From assembly GCA_021805275.1 (NCBI GenBank), contig JAJZFQ010000239.1:1-9291 (forward strand): 9,291 nt of DNA, in the 5' to 3' direction. A program made the position numbers and the translations under genes. How positions within the stretch are numbered: position 1 is the first letter of the stretch; every line of letters starts with the position of its first letter. The notes beneath the pieces were generated by a model that saw only the letters and a list, made by a program, of their open reading frames with translations, was not told the origin of the DNA and did no database searches. This stretch comes from Pseudomonadota bacterium (lineage in GTDB: Bacteria > Pseudomonadota > Gammaproteobacteria > Steroidobacterales > Steroidobacteraceae). Shown here piece by piece: positions 1 to 5,969 of this stretch.

Positions 1-1630
1 GCGCTGCGGCGGAGCGGCCGAGGTAGGTAAAGTGCGGCTCGCCCTTGGCGCTCTGGCTGATCTGGTAGACGAAGCCCGGCAGCGTATCGCTGATGCCCTC
101 GAGCATCTGCGCGAAGTGATCCTGAGCCGCCTGCGCCTCGTGCCGGGCAGTGACGTCAGTCAACATCCCGGCGAAGGCGATGACGCGCCCGGCGTGGTCG
201 CGTACCGGGGAGATCAGCAGCTGGTTCCAGAACGTCGAGCCGTCCTTGCGGTAGTTGAGCAGTTCGCATCGCACCGGTTCGCCGCGCCGGATGGCCGCGC
301 CGATCTGCGCAATCGTCGCGCGGGAGGTGTCCGCGCCTTGCAGGAAGCGGCAGTTGCGCCCGAGCACCTCGTGTTCGGCGTACCCGGTCATGGTGAGAAA
401 GGCCGGGTTGACGCGCACGATGGGCTGATCGGGATGCGTCGCGTCGATGTAGACGATGCCGCTGTCGGTGGCCTCGATGATCGCCGTGTGCGGCAGCAGA
501 GGGATGCGCCCGGCGGGTCCTTCGACCCCGGAGAGTGAAAAGAGGCGCGATCGCGGCAGCTCGCGCAGCTCACCGGTACAGCACAGGTAGTCGACGTTGA
601 GGCGCTGTGCGAACTGCGCGTCGGCCTGCGTTGTGCAATGGGCGCTGAGCAGCGCTATGCCGTGCGCGTGCAGCCGGGGCGCGAGTGCCTCGAGCCGCTG
701 CGGGTCGCTGCGGTAGCCGTCGGCGAGGCGCTCGGCGGGCAGGGCGAGCATCGCGATGCCGAGGTCTGCGATCGACTCCGGCAGCGCATCGGGCGTCTCC
801 AGCGCGAGGGCGAGCTGGCCGGCGAACGGACGCAGGGCCTCGAGCGCCGCGGCGAGCGCGGCGGGGGGCAGGTTCGGCGGCAGCGCATCGAGCATGAGCA
901 TCAGACTCTGGCGCAACGCCTCGGGCAGTGCGCGACACGCAGCCAGGAACGCCATCGAGTGTTCGCGTTCGGAAAAGACGCTGAACGGCACCGGCACGAT
1001 GTACGTTCGGTTCACGCCGGTTCGCTGCTCGCGGCGCATCACGGCGGCCACGCGTTCGATCTGCCGGCGCACATCGGCGCCGCGCAGCAGTCCGGACTGC
1101 AGCGCGAGGATCGGCACTGAGCGCCCGGCGGCATCGAGCAGTGGCCGGCAGAGGATCGGGACTTCGCTCTCGATCGCCGCGGGCACCTCGTCCGTCGCCC
1201 ACCGGGAGTTGCTCTGCATCTGCAGCGTCATCAGGTGCAGCGGACGCTCGGTCGGCGCGTTCAATCCCGCCAGCGTCACGGTCAGCTCGGCGTTGGTGCC
1301 ATCGAGGCGGCGGACATGGGCGGGAGCAAAGCGGCTGCGACCCGGTTCGAGCGGCAGGTGACGCAGCTCGAAGTCACTTTCCCAGGCCTCCAGGCTGAGC
1401 AGTGCCGCGACGCGCACGCCGATCAGCGCGGGCTCGCTGCGCTCGAGCACGGCGCAGAACGCCGGATTGACGGCGAGCAGACACAGCGTCTCATCGGCGA
1501 TGGCGGCGGCCATCGGCAGCGCCGCGAGCAGCCCGTTCAGCCACTGCTGCGTCGGGGCCGCATCGAGCGTCGCGAGCACCGCTTCGCCGCTCAGTTCGCT
1601 CGCCGGTTGTGTCCCTCGCTCGGTGCTCAT
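1..1630 (-). CDS. PAS / degenerate EAL-like / LOV / PAS sensory protein (3' end outside window)
   Basis: This is the N-terminal 543 codons of a large cytosolic sensor, open without a stop from the ATG at 1630 to the left edge. Seen in order: a PAS-like stretch (about residues 30-125, including NPAFCAVLE); a region (about 150-352) that resembles a degenerate EAL domain, ending in a pattern like the EAL AEGVET segment but reading SAHCTT; a LOV domain (about 381-494); and the start of another PAS domain (from about 508, LPGFVYQ...FTYLG). The LOV domain carries GRNCRFLQG at 424-432 with the flavin-adduct Cys427, plus Asn459 and Asn469, which match the flavin-contacting asparagines of known LOV domains. 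LOV domains bind FMN and form a cysteinyl adduct in blue light. The usual glutamine of the last strand is Leu490. No transmembrane segment or signal peptide is seen. The output domain (GGDEF, EAL or kinase would be typical) is not in the window. The ATG has almost no Shine-Dalgarno of its own and may be coupled to the leader ORF at 1627-1683. The LOV call is firm; the EAL-like call is inference. Confidence 0.9.
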   Translation of the reverse strand, partial: MSTERGTQPASELSGEAVLATLDAAPTQQWLNGLLAALPMAAAIADETLCLLAVNPAFCAVLERSEPALIGVRVAALLSLEAWESDFELRHLPLEPGRSRFAPAHVRRLDGTNAELTVTLAGLNAPTERPLHLMTLQMQSNSRWATDEVPAAIESEVPILCRPLLDAAGRSVPILALQSGLLRGADVRRQIERVAAVMRREQRTGVNRTYIVPVPFSVFSEREHSMAFLAACRALPEALRQSLMLMLDALPPNLPPAALAAALEALRPFAGQLALALETPDALPESIADLGIAMLALPAERLADGYRSDPQRLEALAPRLHAHGIALLSAHCTTQADAQFAQRLNVDYLCCTGELRELPRSRLFSLSGVEGPAGRIPLLPHTAIIEATDSGIVYIDATHPDQPIVRVNPAFLTMTGYAEHEVLGRNCRFLQGADTSRATIAQIGAAIRRGEPVRCELLNYRKDGSTFWNQLLISPVRDHAGRVIAFAGMLTDVTARHEAQAAQDHFAQMLEGISDTLPGFVYQISQSAKGEPHFTYLGRSAAA

Positions 1631-1683
1631 GCTCCGACCGTTCGTACCGGCGGGAACATTTGCCGCGCGCCTGCATGCCGCAT
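1627..1683 (-). CDS. possible 18-codon leader ORF coupled to the LOV sensor gene
   Basis: An ATG at 1683 is preceded by a strong Shine-Dalgarno, GGAGGG at 1693-1688, with a 4-nt spacer. It opens an 18-codon frame, MRHAGARQMFPPVRTVGA. The TGA at 1629-1627 overlaps the ATG of the sensor gene (1630-1628) as ATGA. The sensor start itself has only a GGAG one base upstream, which is too close to work well. The arrangement fits translational coupling, in which ribosomes ending the leader restart on the sensor gene. The frame stays open further upstream, to 2052, because of GC-rich shadow coding, but the ribosome-binding site points to 1683. The peptide resembles nothing I recognise. Alternatives are a chance ribosome-binding site, or a one-base error that would fuse this peptide to the sensor N-terminus. 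Confidence 0.4.
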   Translation of the reverse strand: MRHAGARQMFPPVRTVGA

Positions 1684-1882
1684 GAAACCCTCCGGTTGTT
1701 GATCGGTGTGCGCAGCGGGTGCCACGCCCTCTGATAACGGTACGATACGCAGCGCAGCGGTGCGCCGATGCCGGGAGCAACGTATGCGGGCCGTGGGGAG
1801 TTCTTGACGGGGCGCTCTCCGATTGGAATGCAATCGTTTGTATTTGAACGGAAGATCGACCGAGCGATGGCTGCGACCCCGC

Positions 1883-2323
1883 TCAGGGCGTTGTGCAGTG
1901 ACCTTGCCGGCCGACCAGCTGCGCCAGGCCGTCGAGCTGCGCGGCGATGACCCGCAGCAAATCGTCCGTCGAGACCACCCCGAGCAGTGCGCCGTCGCGA
2001 TCGACCACCGGTGCCCGGCGCACCTCGCGGGCCTGCAGGTTGCGCAGCGCATTGTCGATGCCGACGTTCGCCTCCAGCACCAGCGGCTGCACCGTCATCA
2101 CGTCCGCGACATTCAGCGTCGAGAGCGCGCCGGAGTGCTTCAGGCGCGCCCGCACGATATCCCGGTCGGTGAGCATGCCGGCGACACGGAGGTGTCCGCC
2201 GAGATTCTCCGTGACCACCACCGCGCCGGTGTGCCAGCGCAGCATGAGCTCGGCGGCCTGTTCGAGCGAGGCCCCCACAGGAACCGTCACGGCCGGTATG
2301 CTCGCAATTTGCCCGGTATTCAC
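1883..2323 (-). CDS. CBS domain-containing protein (two CBS motifs)
   Basis: This is a 146-residue soluble protein made almost wholly of a tandem CBS pair (Bateman module). The first CBS spans about residues 9-65, with GMLTDRDIV at 49-57, which is the usual T-x-x-D ribose-contact pattern. The second spans about 73-133, with VRRAPVVD at 101-108 and GVVSTDDLL. CBS pairs commonly bind adenosine nucleotides and act as energy or redox sensors, but the ligand cannot be read here and there is no fused effector domain. The start is the GTG at 2323, because a near-perfect Shine-Dalgarno (AAGGAGGTG) sits 7 nt upstream. The longer frame reaching 2560 would place this site inside coding sequence. The protein is a clear paralogue of the divergent gene at 2441-2878. 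The C-terminal tail GHCTTP differs from its sister. The cellular role is unknown. Confidence 0.9.
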   Translation of the reverse strand: MNTGQIASIPAVTVPVGASLEQAAELMLRWHTGAVVVTENLGGHLRVAGMLTDRDIVRARLKHSGALSTLNVADVMTVQPLVLEANVGIDNALRNLQAREVRRAPVVDRDGALLGVVSTDDLLRVIAAQLDGLAQLVGRQGHCTTP

Positions 2324-2330
2324 GGCGGAA

Positions 2331-2340
2331 CACCTCCTTA
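2331..2340 (-). promoter_or_regulatory. strong ribosome-binding site deciding a GTG start
   Basis: On the minus strand the sequence TAAGGAGGTG matches the 16S anti-Shine-Dalgarno complement almost fully. It lies 7 nt before the GTG at 2323, so it fixes the start of the minus-strand CBS gene and rules out the longer reading frame. Confidence 0.85.
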
Positions 2341-2348
2341 AACTATTG

Positions 2349-2378
2349 ACGCATGGCGCTGCGCGCCGTGCCATGCGT
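2349..2378. repeat. 9-bp inverted repeat between the divergent CBS genes
   Basis: ACGCATGGC at 2349-2357 and GCCATGCGT at 2370-2378 are perfect reverse complements separated by 12 bp. The repeat lies between the two divergent CBS genes. Its left edge overlaps a plus-strand TTGACG (2346-2351), a possible -35 element, but the hexamer 17 bp downstream (TGCCAT, inside the right arm) is a poor -10. The position suits an operator acting on both genes. It could also be a leader hairpin. No regulator gene is visible nearby. Confidence 0.5.
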
Positions 2379-2440
2379 ATGAGTGCTGATGGTCCGCGGC
2401 GCACGGGGGTGCGAGAGTCCGCCGTGCGGGAGGTGCGTCG

Positions 2441-2878
2441 ATGCGAATCGGGGATTTGTGCAGCCGCGATGTCCATCCGGTCACGGCCGAGGAGCCGGTG
2501 CTTGATGCGGTGCGCGAAATGCATCGCCGTCATGTGGGTGCGGTGGTCGTGGTCGACCAACCTGGAGCCTCAGCTCGGCCACTTGGCATCGTCACGGACC
2601 GCGATGTCATGCGGGCCGAGATCACGCAGCGGGCGGACGTGTTTACGCTGACCGTCGGGGACGTCATGAGCGTCGAGCTGTTGACGCTGCGCGAATCGAG
2701 TGAGCTGACCGACGCGATCGAGCTGATGCGTCGGCGCGGCGTACGGCGAGCGCCGGTCGTGGATCCTGCCGGAGTGCTGCTCGGCATCGTCACGCTCGAT
2801 GATCTGTTGCCGGCCGTGGCCGGGCAGCTCGATGCGCTTGCGCGCCTGCTCGGCCGCCAGGCGCGGCACGAGCACTGA
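2441..2878 (+). CDS. CBS domain-containing protein (two CBS motifs)
   Basis: This is a 145-residue soluble tandem-CBS protein without any fused domain. The first CBS (about residues 1-62) contains GIVTDRDVM at 49-57. The second (about 72-135) contains GDVM, VRRAPVVD at 101-108 and GIVTLDDLL. The aspartates of the T-x-x-D type fit nucleotide binding by CBS pairs; the true ligand is unknown. The ATG at 2441 has a strong Shine-Dalgarno, GGGAGGTG at 2428-2435, 5 nt upstream. It is a paralogue of the minus-strand gene at 1883-2323. The two share the VRRAPVVD block, the TDRD motif and a C-terminal helix of the form QLDxLAxLxGRQ, at nearly equal length. The M20 amidohydrolase gene follows after 64 bp on the same strand and could be partly co-transcribed. 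Confidence 0.92.
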   Translation: MRIGDLCSRDVHPVTAEEPVLDAVREMHRRHVGAVVVVDQPGASARPLGIVTDRDVMRAEITQRADVFTLTVGDVMSVELLTLRESSELTDAIELMRRRGVRRAPVVDPAGVLLGIVTLDDLLPAVAGQLDALARLLGRQARHEH

Positions 2879-2904
2879 GCGCACGGCTGCATCGATGCGC
2901 TCGG

Positions 2905-2932
2905 TGCTATGCTGATGCGCGCCAGCATCAGC
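2905..2932 (+). promoter_or_regulatory. possible extended -10 element overlapped by an 8-bp-arm hairpin upstream of the M20 gene
   Basis: TGCTATGCT at 2905-2913 resembles an extended -10 promoter element, although no good -35 lies upstream. GCTGATGC (2911-2918) and GCATCAGC (2925-2932) are perfect inverted arms with a 6-nt loop. They end directly before the GGGGG (2933-2937) that probably serves as ribosome-binding site for the ATG at 2943. There is no T-run, so this does not look like a normal terminator for the CBS gene. An operator or a leader hairpin is possible. Confidence 0.3.
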
Positions 2933-2942
2933 GGGGGCCGTG

Positions 2943-4082
2943 ATGAGCAATGCCAAAGCGGGAGCGCGCGAGCGCCTGGAATCGGTCCGCAGCGATTTGA
3001 TCGCATTGAGTCACCGCATCCATGCTCACCCGGAGCTCGGCTTCGAGGAGGAGAAGGCGAGCGCGTGGCTGTGCGAGCGTCTGAGTGAGGCGGGTTTCGC
3101 GGTCGAGAAGGGCATCTGCGATCTGCCCACCGCGTTTCGCGCCCGCGCCGGCGCCGGGCCGCTGCACGTGGCGTTCTGCGCCGAGTACGACAGCCTGCCG
3201 GCCATCGGACACGCCTGCGGACACAACATCATCGCCGCCGCTGCAGTGGGAGCGGCCATCGCCGCTGCGCAGGTCGCGGACGAGATCGGCCTGACGGTGA
3301 GTGTGATCGGCACGCCCGCCGAGGAGGTCGGTAATGCCAGTGGCAAGATCCTGCTGCTCGAGCGCGGTGCGTTCGCCGGAATCGACGCGGCCATGATGGT
3401 GCACCCGGCGCCGATCGACATGTGCCGCGCGAAGATCATCGCCGCCTCGATGTTCGACGTCCACTGCACCGGCAAGGCGTCCCATGCCTCGGCATTCCCC
3501 GAGCTCGGCATCAATGCCGCCGATGCGCTCACCGTGGCGCAGACCGCCATCGGGTTGCTGCGCCAACACATCCGCGATACGGATCGCATTCACGGCATCG
3601 TCACCCACGGCGGCGATGCGCCGAACGTCGTGCCGGCGCACACCTCGGCGCGCTACATCATCCGTGCCGAAACGCTCGAACAGCTGGCCGAGTTGCGCGA
3701 GCGGGTGCACCGCTGCTTCGAGGCCGGGGCGCTCGCCACCGGCGCGAGTGTCCGGATCGTCGGGGGCGAGAAGCCGTATGCGCAGATGCGCCACGATGCG
3801 CGCCTGGCCGAGCTGTATCGGCGCAACGCCGAGCAGATCGGGCGGTCGTTTCCGAACCCCGAGGTGTGGGAGAACCGGCCGACGGCATCGACCGACATGG
3901 GCAACGTCTCGCTCGCCGTCCCCTCGATCCATCCGATGATCGGCATCAATTCCCTGCCGGCGGTCAATCACCAGCCGGAGTTCGCGGCCCATTGCGTCAG
4001 CCCCGATGCCGATCAGGCGCTCGCCGAGGGGGCGCTCGCGATGGCGTGGACCGCGATCGATCTGGCCGCCGCCGCGCACTGA
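2943..4082 (+). CDS. M20-family (M20D-like) metal-dependent amidohydrolase
   Basis: This is a 379-residue cytosolic hydrolase of the amidohydrolase group that includes AbgB and PM20D2/ACY1L2-like enzymes, which cleave amide bonds of N-acylated amino acids or small dipeptides. Visible family features: HAHPELGFEE at 27-36; AEYDSLPAIGHACGHN at 80-95, giving the metal ligands Cys92 and His94; PAEE at 125-128, with the general-base/ligand glutamates 127-128; VHPAP at 153-157; SHASAFPELG at 180-189, within the lid or dimerisation domain (about 170-280); and a C-terminal His in the VNHQPEFAAH block (341-350). Length is normal for the family and no catalytic residue appears to be lost. The start is ATG 2943, with GGGGG 5 nt upstream. 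A GTG at 2940 is directly in front and in frame but is too close to that site. The gene converges on the adaptor gene at 4098-5390. The exact substrate cannot be inferred. Confidence 0.92.
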   Translation: MSNAKAGARERLESVRSDLIALSHRIHAHPELGFEEEKASAWLCERLSEAGFAVEKGICDLPTAFRARAGAGPLHVAFCAEYDSLPAIGHACGHNIIAAAAVGAAIAAAQVADEIGLTVSVIGTPAEEVGNASGKILLLERGAFAGIDAAMMVHPAPIDMCRAKIIAASMFDVHCTGKASHASAFPELGINAADALTVAQTAIGLLRQHIRDTDRIHGIVTHGGDAPNVVPAHTSARYIIRAETLEQLAELRERVHRCFEAGALATGASVRIVGGEKPYAQMRHDARLAELYRRNAEQIGRSFPNPEVWENRPTASTDMGNVSLAVPSIHPMIGINSLPAVNHQPEFAAHCVSPDADQALAEGALAMAWTAIDLAAAAH

Positions 4083-4104
4083 GGCCGGGGACTGCGCTCA
4101 GTGC
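4076..4104. terminator. stem-loop holding both convergent stop codons, possible bidirectional terminator
   Basis: GCACTGAG (4076-4083) and CTCAGTGC (4097-4104) are perfect 8-bp inverted arms around a 13-nt loop. The left arm contains the TGA of the M20 gene (4080-4082). The right arm contains, on the minus strand, the TGA of the adaptor gene (4100-4098). No T-run follows on either strand, so intrinsic termination is uncertain. Protection of mRNA 3' ends or attenuation of converging polymerases are other options. Confidence 0.45.
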
Positions 4105-5390
4105 AGTGCGAGCACCTGCTCGTCGCGGTCGACCGAGGGCACCGACAGCACGATGCGCTCACCGGCATGTAATCCCGAGAGCACTTCGATGCGATGGATC
4201 GAGCCGACGCCAAAGCGTACCTTGCGCCGCACGGCCCGGCCGCCCTTGGCCGTCAGAACGAAGACACGCGCCTTCTTGCCGCTTGCGACGCCGTTCGGTC
4301 GCGCGACGAAATCGACATGGTGTAGCGTCGCCACGCGCAGCGTCGCATCCACGCTTTCGTTGGCGCGTGAGCCGGCCGGCAGCGTGCCGGTGAGGCGCAC
4401 GTACACCGTGACCACACCGCCATTGACGGTTGGGTCGACGCGCAGCACCTGCCCGGCAACGATGCCGTCATGCGTGTCGATGCTCACTCGCAGTCCGGGC
4501 TTGACGCTCGCTGCGGAGTACTGGCTCACGTGCAGTTGCGCCATGAGCGCATCGGGCGAACTGATGCGCGCGAGGTCTGCGCCCAGGGCAACCTCCTGGC
4601 CCATCTGTGCGTTGATTTCCTCGATCTGGCCGGCGACCGGTGCCCGTACGGTGAGGGTGGCGAGTTCCGACTCGCGCAGCGCCGTCAACACGGCCTGCTG
4701 TTCGACGCGCTCCCGTTCGGCGCGCAGCAGCGCGCGATTGCCCGATCTCAGGCGCGCCAGGCGCTGCACCTCCAGGTGCAGCTGCTTTTGCTGCAGCCCG
4801 TAGCGCAGCTTCTCGTCCGCGTACTGGTAGTGTCCGACGATCCCCTCGGCTGCGAGCTTGCGGTCGGCCGCGACGTGCATCGCGGAGCTCTCCAGGTGCA
4901 CTTTCATGCTCGCGATCCTTGAGCGTTCATTCAGGACTGCGCTCTGTTCGCTCTGCTGCTGCGCGATCAGCTCCGCCTTCGCGGCGGCCAGGGCCGCCAC
5001 GGCGCTTTGCGCCGAGTTGGCCAGTTGCGGGTTCGAGAGCGTCACGAGCGGTGCGCCGCGACGAACCCGTTGACCGGGCTCGACCCAGACCTGCTCGACC
5101 ACGCCGGTGTTCGGTGCGGCGATCCAGCGCGACTGTGCCGGAAAGAGTTTGCCCGTGGCCTTCACCCGCACGGGGAAGGTGCCGTACTCCACCGTGCCGA
5201 TCGACAGGCTGCGCAGAGCGACGTGGGCGACGTTGCGCGTGCGAACCTGCCAGGCCCAGCCGGCACCGGCGAGCAGCGCGATCAGTGCCGCGACGATCCA
5301 GCCGCTGTGCCGCCGCCACCACGGATGCTGCGGCAGGGGCTTGTGGCCCTCCCATGGGGGAACTCGCAGCGACTCTGGCTCAACACTCAT
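4098..5390 (-). CDS. HlyD/RND-type periplasmic adaptor (membrane fusion) protein
   Basis: This is a 430-residue inner-membrane-anchored periplasmic adaptor that would link an inner-membrane efflux pump (RND or MacB-like ABC) to an outer-membrane channel. Seen: a cytosolic N-terminus rich in Pro/Trp/His; one membrane segment at about residues 30-49; a first lipoyl half-motif at about 90-122 (APNTGVVEQVWVEPGQRV); a coiled-coil hairpin at about 123-245 (Ala/Gln/Glu/Arg-rich); a second lipoyl half at about 246-276 (VRAPVAGQIEEI); and a beta-barrel and membrane-proximal part to the end. The start ATG at 5390 is preferred over the ATG at 5396, because GGTGGAGA ends 7 nt before 5390 but only 1 nt before 5396. 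No transporter or TolC-like gene lies beside it in the window. The gene downstream is convergent and the gene upstream is pepN, about 580 bp away. It therefore appears to be an orphan or works with distant partners. Confidence 0.88.
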   Translation of the reverse strand: MSVEPESLRVPPWEGHKPLPQHPWWRRHSGWIVAALIALLAGAGWAWQVRTRNVAHVALRSLSIGTVEYGTFPVRVKATGKLFPAQSRWIAAPNTGVVEQVWVEPGQRVRRGAPLVTLSNPQLANSAQSAVAALAAAKAELIAQQQSEQSAVLNERSRIASMKVHLESSAMHVAADRKLAAEGIVGHYQYADEKLRYGLQQKQLHLEVQRLARLRSGNRALLRAERERVEQQAVLTALRESELATLTVRAPVAGQIEEINAQMGQEVALGADLARISSPDALMAQLHVSQYSAASVKPGLRVSIDTHDGIVAGQVLRVDPTVNGGVVTVYVRLTGTLPAGSRANESVDATLRVATLHHVDFVARPNGVASGKKARVFVLTAKGGRAVRRKVRFGVGSIHRIEVLSGLHAGERIVLSVPSVDRDEQVLALH

Positions 5391-5395
5391 GCACA

Positions 5396-5423
5396 TTCTC
5401 CACCGGCGCCGCCTCAGCGGCGC
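5396..5423 (-). promoter_or_regulatory. hairpin next to the ribosome-binding site of the adaptor gene
   Basis: On the minus strand GCGCCGC-TGAG-GCGGCGC (5423-5406) forms a perfect 7-bp GC stem with a 4-nt loop. It ends one base before GGTGGAGAA (5404-5396), the Shine-Dalgarno of the adaptor start at 5390. Such a stem could affect ribosome access. Short GC palindromes are common in DNA of this composition, so function is uncertain. Confidence 0.3.
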
Positions 5424-5969
5424 GCCGTCGCGGCCGCAGCCGCCCAAAAACTAGAAATATCGAGCGGGCCGCGCCGCCGTCCGGCGCAGTCCGTGATCCG
5501 TCCCGGGGTGCGAGCCCGTGCTCGCGGGGTCCGCGACGTCGGCACCGCCGTCATCGTCGCCGCCGGCCGGCGGGCGAACCCCGATGACGAACGTCGCAAA
5601 ACGGCGACAGCGGAGAACTTGCCCGGTCTGCCCCCTGCATGTCAACCGCGGAGTGAGCCTCGGCCGTACGGGTTTTGCGCTCACGGGGTCCCTGGCGCAT
5701 GGGCGCCGTCGGATGGTTCCGGGCGAGAGCGAGGACGGCCGGCGGGGGCGGCGCCTGTGACCTGCTGCCGGTACGCCAGGGGCGGTGCACCGCGAGTCGT
5801 GGGCGGTGGCGCCTCAGTGCCTATTGTGCCCGAGCCGTGTGCGCAGGGATGTGGCCAAGCACACAGCCCATCGATGGAAAGGGGCGCATCGGCTCACGGC
5901 GCGTGGCGCGCCGCCGCGACCGCGCAGCTCTCGATCGCCGGTGGCGCGTCTCAGGGCGCGCCGCAGCCC
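5405..5969. other. about 565-bp stretch with no convincing gene
   Basis: This lies between pepN and the adaptor gene, both on the minus strand. Short frames on both strands (up to about 80 codons) are Arg/Pro/Gly-rich, lack a good ribosome-binding site and resemble no family, so I treat them as chance frames. I see no tRNA, no T-run terminator and no known riboswitch core. Small items: a weak 5-bp stem (5953-5957 with 5966-5970) directly after the pepN stop; a perfect 14-bp palindrome CCGCCGGCCGGCGG at 5560-5573; and a minus-strand consensus -35 hexamer TTGACA (5645-5640) without a recognisable -10 at normal spacing. The region probably holds the end of the pepN transcript and the promoter and leader of the adaptor gene. 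Confidence 0.5.

Noticed and set aside
32..538. A plus-strand frame of 168 codons at the left edge.
   Set aside because: The opposite strand encodes the LOV domain in one unbroken frame; this is its antisense shadow.
388..573. A possible frameshift or gene break inside the sensor gene near 540.
   Set aside because: Codon-by-codon translation shows the frame from 1630 reads through without interruption (RSRLFSLSGVEGPAGRIPLL) into the LOV domain. The short frame ending at 388 is a different one.
1709..1724. A sigma-54-like element on the minus strand (TGGCAC, 5 nt, GCGCA) upstream of the leader ORF.
   Set aside because: The -24 part is perfect, but the -12 part lacks the TT of TTGCA and the implied start leaves almost no room before the ribosome-binding site. 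Most likely chance.
1883..2560. A longer version of the minus-strand CBS protein starting at 2560.
   Set aside because: It would run through the strong ribosome-binding site at 2331-2340 and overlap the divergent CBS gene. The added N-terminus is Arg/Ser-rich with no domain.
2928..4079. A 383-codon minus-strand frame covering the whole M20 gene.
   Set aside because: It is antisense to a gene with all catalytic motifs, its own translation is Arg/Asp/His-rich with no known domain, and it has no ribosome-binding site of note.
5560..5573. Perfect 14-bp GC-only palindrome.
   Set aside because: GC-only palindromes of this size are expected by chance in such DNA. No partner copy or gene boundary supports a function.
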